A stretch of DNA of 64,000 nucleotides from Rutidosis leptorrhynchoides (taxonomy: Eukaryota > Streptophyta > Magnoliopsida > Asterales > Asteraceae): positions 79,472,001 to 79,536,000 of the forward strand of contig NC_092342.1 in NCBI RefSeq assembly GCF_046630445.1, written 5' to 3'. The position numbers were made by a program, and so were the translations under genes. Each line of letters opens with the position of its first letter. The first letter of the stretch is position 1. Below, piece by piece: positions 49,903 through 60,840 of this stretch. The notes below the pieces were generated by a model. It saw nothing but the letters and a program-made list of their open reading frames with translations, was not told the origin of the DNA and did no database searches.

Positions 49903-51279
49903 TGAAATGACCCGTCCTAATCCACCTGGACGAAGTCTTCAACAGCTGGTCCCATTGTGAGGTACAGACCTCTATATGCCATGAACGACTCCATGTAATA
50001 TCTTTAAAATGAGCAAATGCACAGCTGAAGATTTCTTTCATACCTGAGAATAAACATGCTTTAAAGTGTCAACCAAAAGGTTGGTGAGTTCATAAGTTTA
50101 TCGTAAACAATAAAATTCATCATTTTGATAGACCACAAGATTTAAATATAGTACACCTATCTCGTGTACAAAACCATTTTTCATAATGCTTAGCAGAGTA
50201 GGTTCGTATCCTTTTCTCCCCCATAGGTTGCTTCGCAATTTTTAAATATCCGTACACAAATCTCGTGCACAAAAATAACATACACATAACCTGTGTATAA
50301 AAATCATTCTCTCGATACATAACATTCACTTTACTTTCATTGCTTGGCTTGGTAACCGACCTTAACATATAATGTGCATCAATAATATCCCCAAAAATAG
50401 AACATCTCGTCTGTATAATATATTAACCTCGAAGTACTAAACACCACGCCCACTAGCTCTTTCGTCTAGTGAACATTCTGGGTGGGGGTGTTAAACCCGG
50501 TAGCTACCTTTAGGATTCGCGTTAATTAGGGCCATACCCGATTCTAATTCTTAGGTTACCAAGCAATAATAATCAGGGGAAAAATATTCACAACAATTAG
50601 TGGCAATTATCACGTCCAACTAATTCAATAATAATCCACAGAACTTCTGTCTGCATAATAAATCATTCGAGAAATGTTTTGCTTGTGTCTATCTCGTCAA
50701 ACATTTATAAAAGCATTTCATGTATTCGCAGTTCAAAAATATATTTCAAAAGCATTTAATAAAGCAGTTGTAAAAATAGCGCATGTATTCTCAGTCCCAA
50801 AAATAGAAAGAGTAAAAGGGAATCAAATGAACTCACAATACGATATTTTGTAGTAAAAATATGCATACGACGGAAGTGAACAATGCAAGGTTGGCCTCGG
50901 ATTCACGAACCTATATCATTTATATATATTAACACATATAATTGTAACCGAATAATTTATTTATTAATTGTTAATTTAGTAACTTATATGTTTAATAAAT
51001 AACTTAATTATCTATATTTATTTTATATACTTTAGATAAATAATTAGTATTTATTATAAAAATATCACTATAATTATGTTATATGTAATAAATATATTTT
51101 TCTTATATATATAATATTTATTTAGTAAATTAATAATAATTATCTTAATAGTGATAATGAAAATAATAACTTTGATAATAATATGATAATGTAAATAAAA
51201 TTATATAAAAATCATGTTAATGAAAATAATAATAATGATAGTAATAATTTTAATTATAATGTTAATTTTTAATATTAAT

Positions 51280-51395
<116 letters not shown>

Positions 51396-51609
51396 AATAA
51401 TAATAATAAGAGTATTAGTAATAACTACCTCAAAGGAGTAGCCCTTAAAAATATGCCCAAGTCCGAGTTTGAACCCGCGACGTCCCGCTAACCCGATAAC
51501 ATTCTAAACCATCACTCTATTGCTTACGTTCTGATTTATGTCACAGGAGTAATTTATTTAACCCAAAATTTTCTATTTCCTTATCCTTCTTCCTTACAAG
51601 AATAGAACC

Positions 51610-52260
51610 CATAACTATTCATCTTCATCAAGATCATCATCTATATTTCTTGTCCACTATCATCATCATGATCAATACCATCATTATATCATACCATAAT
51701 CATTTATCATTATCATAGAACTCATCATCATACATCACATAACCACTACATCATCTTACTCGTGATATCATCCACCATCATCATCTTCATGATCTATAAT
51801 CATCATCTTTATTAAACTTATCTCGTGATTATTATAACTATCATTATCTTAATTATCACATACATCATCATCATGGTTAGTTAATAAAACGGGAATAAGC
51901 TCGAACGGTTTAACTCGACATCCATCACAAAAATATCATTATCATCGTCATCATCAATTCACTATATCATAATCATCACTACATCATCTTATTACTTATT
52001 ATCATGCTATATCATCCATCACAATCATATCAACCCATCATCAACATGTTCCTCTTATCGCGATCGTCATGATCATAACCTTAGTCATAATCATCATCAT
52101 ACATATCTTAAAATCGCCATCATAACATCACTATATATCGTAACTATCTTCATTCTGGCCACAATGTTGTCAAACGTTCATCATGTAGTCGTCATGCTTA
52201 CAATCATCATCAAATCATCATCTAAGACTAGACATCATATTAATTCCTAATCTAAACATC
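51610..52260. repeat. Degenerate CAT/ATC-rich tract
   Basis: About 650 bp of imperfect ATC/CAT trinucleotides (CATCATCATGATC, ATCATCATCTT and similar), strand-asymmetric and non-coding, inside the element B LTR. Confidence 0.75.
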
Positions 52261-53651
52261 ACTTAATCACTGCCCACGTTCTATATCGATTCTTATTTTC
52301 CATTTAAAACTCATCGGCCCAATAACTTAAAGAATTCCACACCCCAATCTCTCTATTAGGCTTACGGCCTAACAGTATATAAACATCCAACATGCAAACC
52401 CAAAATCGAATTAAATATAAATTTTGATTCGTTGCATTAGAAGTTTAATTGCGAACGGAAACCAGCTGGTGGGGACTTGGGCTGTGATTCATGATAGGAA
52501 AGAAAAGCAGAAAACAAAAGGAGTGGACTGGGGACCAAAGGAAAATGATAAGTTTGGTTTTTTTTTTTTTTTGCTGTTATATCACGATAAATAAACTGAG
52601 TATTCTACTCATAATATTTCAAGAAAACAACTCACTTTTGTTTGCCACTTATTAATTTATTCCCACCTTGCAAAATTGGTACAGTACACGTCGGCCACTT
52701 TTTAATTTATAATGCTTACAAAATATACCTCAATACCTTTAATTCATCATCATAATAGCGCATCATCATTCTTTATAAAAATAAAAAATAAACGTTGGTC
52801 CATGTTTGTCGGCCATGGAACTTACTTGGTTCCACTTGTATTATTAAAAAAACGCGTTATATATCACTCACTATATTCAAGTGGAACTAGCTGTAAACAT
52901 GTGCTTAACCTTTTAAATTTGTTAAAGTGTGTAAAGGTAGTGAGTTGTGGGTTGCAACAACAATAGCTGCAGTTGCAGCTCAAACAGAAGAGAGAAAATA
53001 ACGTTGCAGCAGTTTTTCATGGTTTGGTGATGGTTATCGAAGTATACATAAAATAATAGTTGAGTAGAAGTAGTAGTTTAAGGGTGGTACGATTGAAGGG
53101 TTCATGGACTTCTTTCGAATAAAAGCAAACACAGAAGCATGCAACAGTAATATACGAAGAAGAAGAGAAAAAAATATATGCAGCTGTGGTCGTGATTTTT
53201 GCAGAAAAGAGAGAGAGAGGGAGTGGTAGAAGCTTACAGTGGTTGATGGTAACCGGTGGTGGTGGCGGTTTTAGTGGTAACATCTTGAAGGGTTGTGGTG
53301 ATGAGTGATTAATACAAATAAAAGCATGGTGGTGATTGTTCATTTAAGATTGTGATGATGATCGAGAAATAAAAACATGGTGGTCGATTAAAACTTCAAG
53401 AGGGTGGTGATGGGTCTCGTGGTTGTCATGGTGATGTAGGGTGATCGTGGTTTTAGTGTGGATTAAAGGTTGTATCCGGTCGATAGCACAAGGTGGAGAG
53501 GAGATTGAAGTGTGGTGTTGATTTAGTTTGGTAACACCGAAAGGGAAGTGCACATTTTTGGTAGGTTTTGTGTTGAAGAAAAGAAACGATTGAAGATGGC
53601 ACACGTAATTCAAGAGGTGATGATTTGGTTTATGTATCTCATTTCTATATG

Positions 53652-53655
<4 letters not shown>

Positions 53656-53688
<33 letters not shown>
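53656..53688. repeat. (TA)n microsatellite
   Basis: A short TA run in the element B LTR. Confidence 0.9.
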
Positions 53689-53691
<3 letters not shown>

Positions 53692-54882
53692 GGGTGATAC
53701 CGCAAATTAATTTGATCCCATTTTGTTTTATATTATAGTTTGAATTCGGTTTCTATTGAATTGAGATCGACGTGCAACAAGATTTAAAAAAAAAACAATT
53801 GTATTGTAGTGTGATTTGAGGTAGACAAGAAGAATCAATCCGAAGAGATACCAACAAAATAATAAAAGAAAACAGATAGAGAATGTTGTCCAAAATATTC
53901 AGGCCAGGAGGAGAAAACAAAGAAAAATATAAAGTAGATTATGGCAGGTAACAAATTCGTACATTTTTCTGTTACTGATTTCTATTCAAATTTGTTTTAT
54001 ATCTGATTAATATCAAGCAATCTTTGTATCTTACTAAATTATTATATCTATCGTTGATTTGTTTTGCTTTTCTTTCTTCAGTGATTGACAAGGTTTAAGA
54101 AGAAACCAAGAACCGTACTCGTATGATTGTCGACATAATATTCTAGCAGAGGAAGTCAAGAAAGAAAAACAAATTAGATAGTGATCTGTAACAAATTTGT
54201 ACGCTTAACTGTTATTGATAGGGATTTGATTTGTACGAGTGATTTGAATGTATTAACAAATTCAGAGGCATGAAACAAAATAGATTACAGTTTGATTGTG
54301 ATGTAAAACTGATTCCAATTCTATATCTGTTTTATCAATTTAGTATTAATAAATAAATAAATATATTAATAATATTACTAATAATAATAATAATTATTAT
54401 ATAATTAATAATTATTAATAAAAATATTAAAAATGTTATTATTTATGATATTAAGGATATATTGTATTATTTTTTTACAATATTATTTACAATATTAATA
54501 ATGATTTTAATCATAATGGTAATTATAAACTTATCATATTAATAATCTTAATAATAACAAAAAATCATAATTATAATAATAATGATATTAATAATGATAA
54601 CAATAATATTAGTAGTAATAATAATATGACAAATTAAATGTATCGAATTTTTATATCTATATATTATGTTAAAATGATAATATTCATAATAATGATATTA
54701 ACATTAATATTAATTTTAAGATTGATAATGAAACTGATAATAATAATATAACTATATTTAATTTGTAATTACATATATTAATATTATAATTTATTAATTA
54801 TTTAATATTTAATAATTATATATTAACATATGTTGAATATTTAGTATATTACAATATACATATCATTATTGATTATATAGAA

Positions 54883-54885
<3 letters not shown>

Positions 54886-54939
<54 letters not shown>
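54886..54939. repeat. (TA)n microsatellite
   Basis: A TA run in the element B LTR, at a place similar to the TA run in LTR E relative to the LTR start. Confidence 0.9.
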
Positions 54940-54947
<8 letters not shown>

Positions 54948-55157
54948 ACTTACATCTATACACATTTATTTACACATAATTGTTCGTGAATCGTCGGAAG
55001 TGGTCGAAAGTCAAATGGATACATGAAACAGTTCAAAATTTTTGAGACTCAACCTAACAGACTTTGCTTATCGTGTCAAAAATATTAAATCTTATCGAGA
55101 GTTTGGTTTAAAATTAGTCGAAAATTTCCAGGTCGTCACAGTACCTACCCGTTAAAG

Positions 55158-55176
55158 AAATTTCGTCCCGAAATTT
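55158..55176 (-). other. Pre-PPT palindrome, element B
   Basis: The same palindrome as in A and C, 17 nt before the 3' LTR. The polypurine tract TTAACGGGTAGGTAC (minus) lies between. Confidence 0.85.
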
Positions 55177-55422
55177 GAGTGGTGATAGTTGGAATTGAAA
55201 TCGAGAATGTTTCAGTACCAAATTTGAACTTAGATTCTTAATGGAAAGATTTTAGTCGTCTAAGAATATTTCATCGAAGAAGAAAATGATAGGATTTAAG
55301 GTTTCTTCGAGGTTGATACGCAGATAGATTTACCAATGCCCTTCTCGGGTCGAGTTTGGTTTCATAATGAATTTGAATCAAATAACATGGTTCATAATGA
55401 ATACAAGTCAAGTAATACGGTT

Positions 55423-55541
55423 CGTGGTGATGGTAATGCTGATCAAGTATTACTATCATCACGTCCCATTAGAACTTCAGCATGACTTAATGTAATATAA
55501 TCACGTTGATCAAGTGTCATTATATTACATTAACTCATGCT
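55423..55541. other. Two consecutive hairpins with TGATCAA loops
   Basis: Hairpin 1 has arms 55423-55439 and 55447-55463 (14 of 17 paired) and loop TGATCAA. Hairpin 2 has arms 55479-55501 and 55519-55541 (22 of 23 paired), with TTGATCAA in the loop. The loop sequences are self-complementary. Confidence 0.75.
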
Positions 55542-56058
55542 TTCATTCCAATATTACTCAAGAATATCCAAGGATTTAAAACTTCTAGGGTTTCACTAGA
55601 ATTTAGAAGTCAAAGCAGTTTCCGATATGATGTACTAAGGATAGAATGACGGCCAAGATAATTACAAATAAAAATGATATAAAGATACCTTCGGAAATGT
55701 CCAGGATATTCACAGTTAAGAATGATATAACGATATCATAGAAATGTTGAAGATATTATGATGAGGAAAGAAAATTTCGATCGTTTTTTGAGCTTTTCCA
55801 ACGTTCCATTCTTTTGTTATCAAGCTTTCGGTCATTAAGACCATTTACGGCTTTTGCTGCTTCATCAGCATTCTCCTATATGAATCATTGGTTATCGATC
55901 CAAGGTGTTTTCAAGGATTTTGAATGAAGATTGTAATTGTCAAGATATATATGATGTTTAAGATGAAATCAAGTGGCAAACTTGAAGAAATGTTTAACTG
56001 TAGAAAATGTAACTTATTAACGATATTTTAAATAAAAATGTGTTATAATTAATATTTC

Positions 56059-56265
56059 CTACTCTTTTAATATATATATTTTTTTGTCCAAGGTTAGTAG
56101 TCCAATAGTCCAACATATAATCTTAGCATATACAATATTTAAGATCAGAAGATGGTGAAGAAATTTTACGTAGTTAATTAATTGGTTACTAATCAATTTT
56201 ATTTTGTCCATTATTTTCTTCATTATGCCACTTGTCAAATCTTGACTTGGATTCTGATCGGTCAA
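56059..56265 (-). other. Short ORF in element B, unknown
   Basis: A 68-codon frame (MTDQNPSQDLTSGIMKKIMD at the start) lies downstream of the internal PPT-like copy, in the place where gag begins in family A. I recognise no domain. The second half is Ile/Leu-rich and may be non-coding. It could be a remnant of a longer ORF. Confidence 0.25.
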
Positions 56266-56423
56266 AATCCAAATATGAAATTGAATTTGAATGAAAATAG
56301 TTGTGCTTCTGTGAACGGATACGTATATGTGTGGAATTAAGCAGTATTGTTAATGACTGCTGAATCTGAATTGAAGAATGTACAGTGTAACTTATTAATG
56401 TGAAAACTAAATATTCCTCATGT

Positions 56424-56440
56424 ATTACCTACCCGTTAAA
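56424..56440 (-). other. Internal polypurine-tract-like copy, element B
   Basis: The minus strand TTTAACGGGTAGGTAAT matches the terminal tract TTAACGGGTAGGTAC of the same element. It lies 235 nt after the ORF at 57166-56675. Confidence 0.75.
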
Positions 56441-56674
56441 ATATTTTCATCATTAACAGTTTGTACAAAAGAACTTTTAATTATAATCTTTATGAAAATT
56501 TATATACATATATATTTTCTTCAGATGTAATCATGGATTTAATGAGTCAATATGATATTAGTCTTATTTGATGTATCGTTAGAACTAGAATACATAATCT
56601 CTAAAACATTAGAGATTACATAATCGCCATGAAGAACGAAGATAATTTATGTAGAATGCTATGTAGAATGATGA

Positions 56675-57166
56675 TTATGCTTGAGGTACAGATTGTGAGG
56701 TTGAGGCATGTGTTGTTGAAACTTGGGTTGTTGGTGCCGGTGTTGTTGCTGAAGCTGGTAAGTTTTGCACCATATTCTCTAAATTAATTACTCGAGCGCG
56801 AAGTTCGTTGACTTCTTCTATTACACCAGAGTGATTGGCGGTTCGAACGAGCGGATGAATAAGATCTAGAATTTGAGATAGTATATAGTCGTGACGAGAT
56901 ACTCTGGAAATGAGAGAGAAAATGGTATTACGAACAGGTTCCCCGGTAAGTGCTTCAGGTTCTTCGCCAAGAGCTGAATGTGGTGGATGGAAAGGATCAC
57001 CTTCTTCTTGTCTCCAATGATCAAGTAGACTACGAAACCATCAGATGAATTGGGGATGACTGATTGGTTGATTCATTCTGGTGACGCTGCTTCCGGAGCT
57101 TAGGTGAATATCTATGTCGGAATAGCTGTCGGAATCCGAGGAACTTGAACTGGTTGCAGAATTCAT
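56675..57166 (-). pseudogene. Element B leader ORF with one internal stop
   Basis: This is a 163-codon frame with a single TGA at codon 42 (57043-57041). Residues 1-20 are a Ser/Asp run (MNSATSSSSSDSDSYSDIDI). After the stop it reads RQEEGDPFHPPHSALGEEPE, then RNTIFSLISRVSRHDYILSQ, then a heptad-like helix (IEEVNELRARVINLENMVQN, about residues 115-136, a likely coiled coil) and a Thr/Pro/Ala-rich tail. It has no retroviral motif. It occupies the place of the acidic and F-box ORFs in family A, between leader and PPT-like copy. I do not know its function; the coiled coil suggests oligomerisation. Confidence 0.6.
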
Positions 57167-57451
57167 TTTGCACGGTTAGATAAAAGATTTTCGATATGAA
57201 ATGATTTTCGGATATCAGATGATATTCTAATTACATATAATACCTATATATAGTACTGAAGATCCCGTAGATTACGGAGGGAATTAAGGAAACGTGTCAG
57301 ACAAAGTTTAATGTGATGGGATATGAATTTTTCTGTTCACCATCCACGCAATAACTGTAATAAGATGTGTCGAGATTGAAAATGATAAGTAGATATTTTT
57401 CAACAAGAAATGATATGCAAAACTTTTGAACTGCAGACACGGTCGAAGTCC

Positions 57452-57499
57452 AGACTCACTAATGCATCTTAACGACTATCTGTTAGACACACTAATGCA
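57452..57499 (-). repeat. Duplicated leader motif TGCATTAGTG, element B
   Basis: On the minus strand TGCATTAGTGTGTCT (57499-57485) and TGCATTAGTGAGTCT (57466-57452) are 33 nt apart. Both are identical to the two motifs of family A. Confidence 0.85.
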
Positions 57500-57515
57500 A
57501 GACCTGGTTCGCTAA

Positions 57516-57534
57516 GACCACCGCTCTGATACCA
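57516..57534 (-). other. Primer binding site of element B
   Basis: Minus strand TGGTATCAGAGCGGTGGTC, a perfect core match to the initiator tRNA-Met site, two bases inside the LTR end. Confidence 0.85.
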
Positions 57535-57536
57535 AA

Positions 57537-57602
57537 TGAAATGACCCGTCCTAATCCACCTGGACAAAGTCTTCAACAGCTGGTCCCATTGCGAGGTACA
57601 GA
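57537..57602 (-). repeat. 5' LTR of element B, remnant
   Basis: The first 66 bp match the end of the 3' LTR (49903 onward). They are then cut by the Athila element starting TGATATTGCGC at 57603. The rest is outside the window. Confidence 0.85.
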
Positions 57603-59109
57603 TGATATTGCGCATTTCTCATATATTTATCATGGCAATATCCGTCATTTTTAGTCCATTCAGATACGGGTTTGGTTATTATTTGCGATTATTTGGAAGA
57701 TTAAGATTTGAGAGCCGAGAAGTGTTCAATGATTGATTTAAGGTGTTTATGGCGCGTTTGCAGCAGTTTATGTGTTACTTGTTGATTTGGGACGAGACCA
57801 GGACTTGTTATATTTAAAAATGGGCGAGAATTACTGAAAACAGTGATGTGCACTGCACATTTAGGGCGCGCACCGCGCGGTTCTACTTCAAAACAGATCA
57901 GAAACCATGAAATTTCGAACATCACTTTTTGTTTGTTACTGCGCGTCACGCATATACCTGCGCACCGCGCGTTTGGAGTCAGCCAGATTTCTTTTGCTAT
58001 AAATCGGTTGCAGATTTCTATTATGAGGGTTATCTTTTTGACAGCTGATTTTGAGAGCATTAGGGGCGATTTTCAGTCAGTTTTGGGGAATTCCAAGGTC
58101 ACTTAAACGCTCCAATCATTCCAATTTCAAGGATCAATCTCAGCACTCATCAAGATTCGTCGTGGTAGGTTGATTCTATTTTATCAAACAATGTTTTCTT
58201 CATTATTTGTTATTTTGATTTCTATTGTTGCCATGGTTATTGGCTAAGTTATTTAATGTTTGTCTAGACTTATAAACCTATGTGTTGGATGCTACTTATC
58301 AGTTATTCATTTAATTTATGATGTTTTGATGTTTGAATTAAAGAACGATTCTTATTAAAGCTAGACTTTTCGATTCAATTAGTTGTGTACTTATTTGATA
58401 GGACGAGAGAGTTCATTAATTTAGTGCATACATTTACAATTAGTTTGTCTTAATTGGTTGTTTGCTTACTCGGAGACGAGAGTAAATTGAATTCAAAAGG
58501 CTAGACGAAATAGGGGTGAATTATACGCAACGAGAGTTGGTGTGATTGTGATTTGATTCTTCATCTCAGTCGAATATTTGGTCACAATTAGGAGGTCTTA
58601 GGCTACGGGGAATTCCATGTCGTGTAATCTTAATTGAAGTGTTTGCGTTGGGGAATTCCAGGTGAACTGACTAGATAATTCACATATGTTAGATAATAAC
58701 TGGGGCTTAATCTAAATGCATCCAATACTAGGTGTAAAGGGTCTAGACAAGCATTCGTTCTCCTATTTGTTTACAACTATCTTATTTTTACTTGTTTGTT
58801 TGCTTTAAAGCTTAATTCTTAAAATACCAAAAATATTGTTCTTTCTTGTTATTAATTAAAGCTATCTTTGATTTGACTAATCGTTAAATAGTCATCAAAA
58901 CTATTATCTCGTAATTTCCATTTTCTAGATTAACTTAGTTTATTTCCATTAGTTACAATCTTAATTCTCATGTTTAAAACTGTCCTTGGGACGATTTCGG
59001 AATTACCAACTTTATACTATAGCACGATCGGGTACACTGCCTGTTAGTGTGTAGTAATCTTTAAACCGGCATTTTCCAAGATAAATTATATACTAGATTT
59101 CACACATCA
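57603..59109 (+). repeat. 5' LTR of Athila element D
   Basis: 1507 bp from TGATATTGCGC to ACACATCA (TGAT/ATCA ends). The left junction is exact because element B LTR sequence stops at 57602; ACAGA (57598-57602) is the expected target duplication. It carries TATAAAT (57999-58005), two GCGCACCGCGCG motifs (near 57868 and 57961) and GGTACACTGCCT near 59031, shared with the Athila-like LTR at 1714. Confidence 0.85.
57999..58005 (+). promoter_or_regulatory. TATA box of the Athila LTR
   Basis: TTGCTATAAATCGG lies about 400 bp into the LTR, a good TATA-box match in the right orientation. Confidence 0.5.
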
Positions 59110-59114
59110 AGTTT

Positions 59115-59132
59115 TGGCACCGCTGTCGGGGA
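59115..59132 (+). other. Primer binding site of Athila element D
   Basis: TGGCACCGCTGTCGGGGA lies five bases after the LTR. It resembles the TGGCGCCGTTGCCGGGGA site of Athila elements (tRNA-Asp type). Confidence 0.75.
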
Positions 59133-59277
59133 TAGTTGTGTCGAAAATTAAGATTTGTTATCTAATTGTTCTTAGTTTAGTTTTAGTTATAGTTTATTAT
59201 TTCCTTTCGTTTATTCTCAGTTGAATCGGTGCGTTTAATCAGTTGTTAGTTGTGATTTTGCAGGTAACAGGTAGTGC

Positions 59278-60840
59278 ATGCCACATACGCGTTCTTCTAA
59301 TTCTCCGATTCTTCAACCAATTGCAGAACCCGAAAGAGAGTTATTCAGAGCGTTAAGTCAAGAGCAACTGTCTACGGTGGATTCATCTTTTTCTTCGAGT
59401 GCTAATATAATTAATTTGGATAGTAGTTCTGAGACTGTGGTACCCGATACACCACCTGAAATCAGAGAAGAAGAAGAATCTTACGTTTCATTAGATCTTT
59501 TCGAGACTGGAGATATGGCTGACCAAGCTGATCAACCGAATCGTCCTCAGACTATGGCAGAAAAGTTGAAGGCCACAAGAGGGGGCTAAGGCAATTCGAT
59601 TACTCAACCGAACATCACTCAGCCTTTTGAAATTACAGGGCCGATCCTGAGTTTGATTTCTTCTGACTGCCAATTTTATGGCAAGGATAGTGAGATGCTA
59701 ACGAGCATCTTCGTATTTTCAATGATGTTTGTAACTTGTTCAAACTGCATGAGGTTGCCGATACTTCGATCAAGACAAGGCTTTTTCCCTGGACTCTAAA
59801 GGGAGAAGCTATGAGATGGTTAGGTAAGCATCCAGAGGGAGAGATTACCTCATGGGATACGTTAGTAGATAAGTTCTTATCAAAGTTTTTCCCGCGTCTC
59901 GAGCTGCTAGACTTCAAGCAGATATTTCACAATTCAGACAAAAGAGCAGTGAGACGTTGTTTGATGCTTGGGACCGTTATTCTAATTTGTTACGCTCGTG
60001 TCCGCAACACGGGTTGAATGATTTACAAAAGGTTCAGATTTTCTATAAGGGGTGTGACATCCCAACTCGTCAGAGTATTGATCAAGCAGCAGGTGGAACT
60101 TTAATGGATAAGATAGAAGAAGAGGCACTAGCGATTATTGAAAAGCAAGCTGCTTACACTCACGAATGGCATCAATATCATGAGTCAACTCGTTCAGCGT
60201 CAGTTAAGAGAACCGAAACCACTGGTGCATTTGATGATTATGGGTCTATTAATGCTAAGTTAGACAAATTTGGTAGACACTTGGAGAAGTTGGAGAAGGA
60301 CATGCATGGTATTAAGGTTGGTTGTGAATTTTGCGAGGGATTACACTTAGGAAAAGATTGTGATGCGGGTTTGACTATGAATCAGAAAGAAGAGATCGCT
60401 TATATTAGTCAACATAACAACAATTAGTTTCAGGGACGTGCGCAGTTTAATAGGAATTTCAACAATCCCTATAATCCTCAAGGTAATCAAAGTTCGAGGT
60501 TCCAGCCAGGATCTAGTGGAGGATATCAACAGCAAGCTCCCGGGTATTTTCAGAAACCCCAAGCCGAAGAGAAAAAGTCCAACCTTGAAGCTATGATCGA
60601 AAAGCTTGTGATGTCTCAAACTCAGCTTGTTACCACTGTTACTCAAAACAATGAGAAGAACGATCAAATGTTTCAAAATCAACAAGCGGCTATTCAGAAT
60701 TTGGAGAAACAAATTGGTTAACTTGCTAATCAGAATAATGAGAGGAAACCGGGGGAGTTATCGAGCAAGACAGATAATAACCCGAAGAATGGGCACGTTA
60801 ATGCTATCACCACCCGAAGTGGTTTAGCATATGCTCCACC
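59278..60840 (+). pseudogene. gag: Gag of Athila element D (broken)
   Basis: Gag starts at ATG 59278 (MPHTRSSNSPILQP). Capsid-like parts read TRLFPWTLKGEAMRWLGKHP and TSWDTLVDKFLSKFFP (about 59770-59900), then FDAWDRYSNLLRSCPQHG and TLMDKIEEEALAIIEKQAA, and a Cys-containing GCEFCEGLHLGKDCD. The C-terminal NQQAAIQNLEKQIG, and later NAITTRSG, are typical of Athila Gag. Breaks: stop at 59587, frameshifts near 59700 and 59950, CAG to TAG at 60425, CAA to TAA at 60719. Confidence 0.85.

Noticed and set aside
51610..52260. Repeat pattern that could suggest a CRISPR-like array
   Set aside because: No constant repeat with variable spacers; it is a degenerate trinucleotide tract in a plant genome.
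53017..53613. His-rich minus-strand ORFs in the element B LTR
   Set aside because: A product of CAT/CAC-biased composition, with no domain and no neighbours that support a gene.
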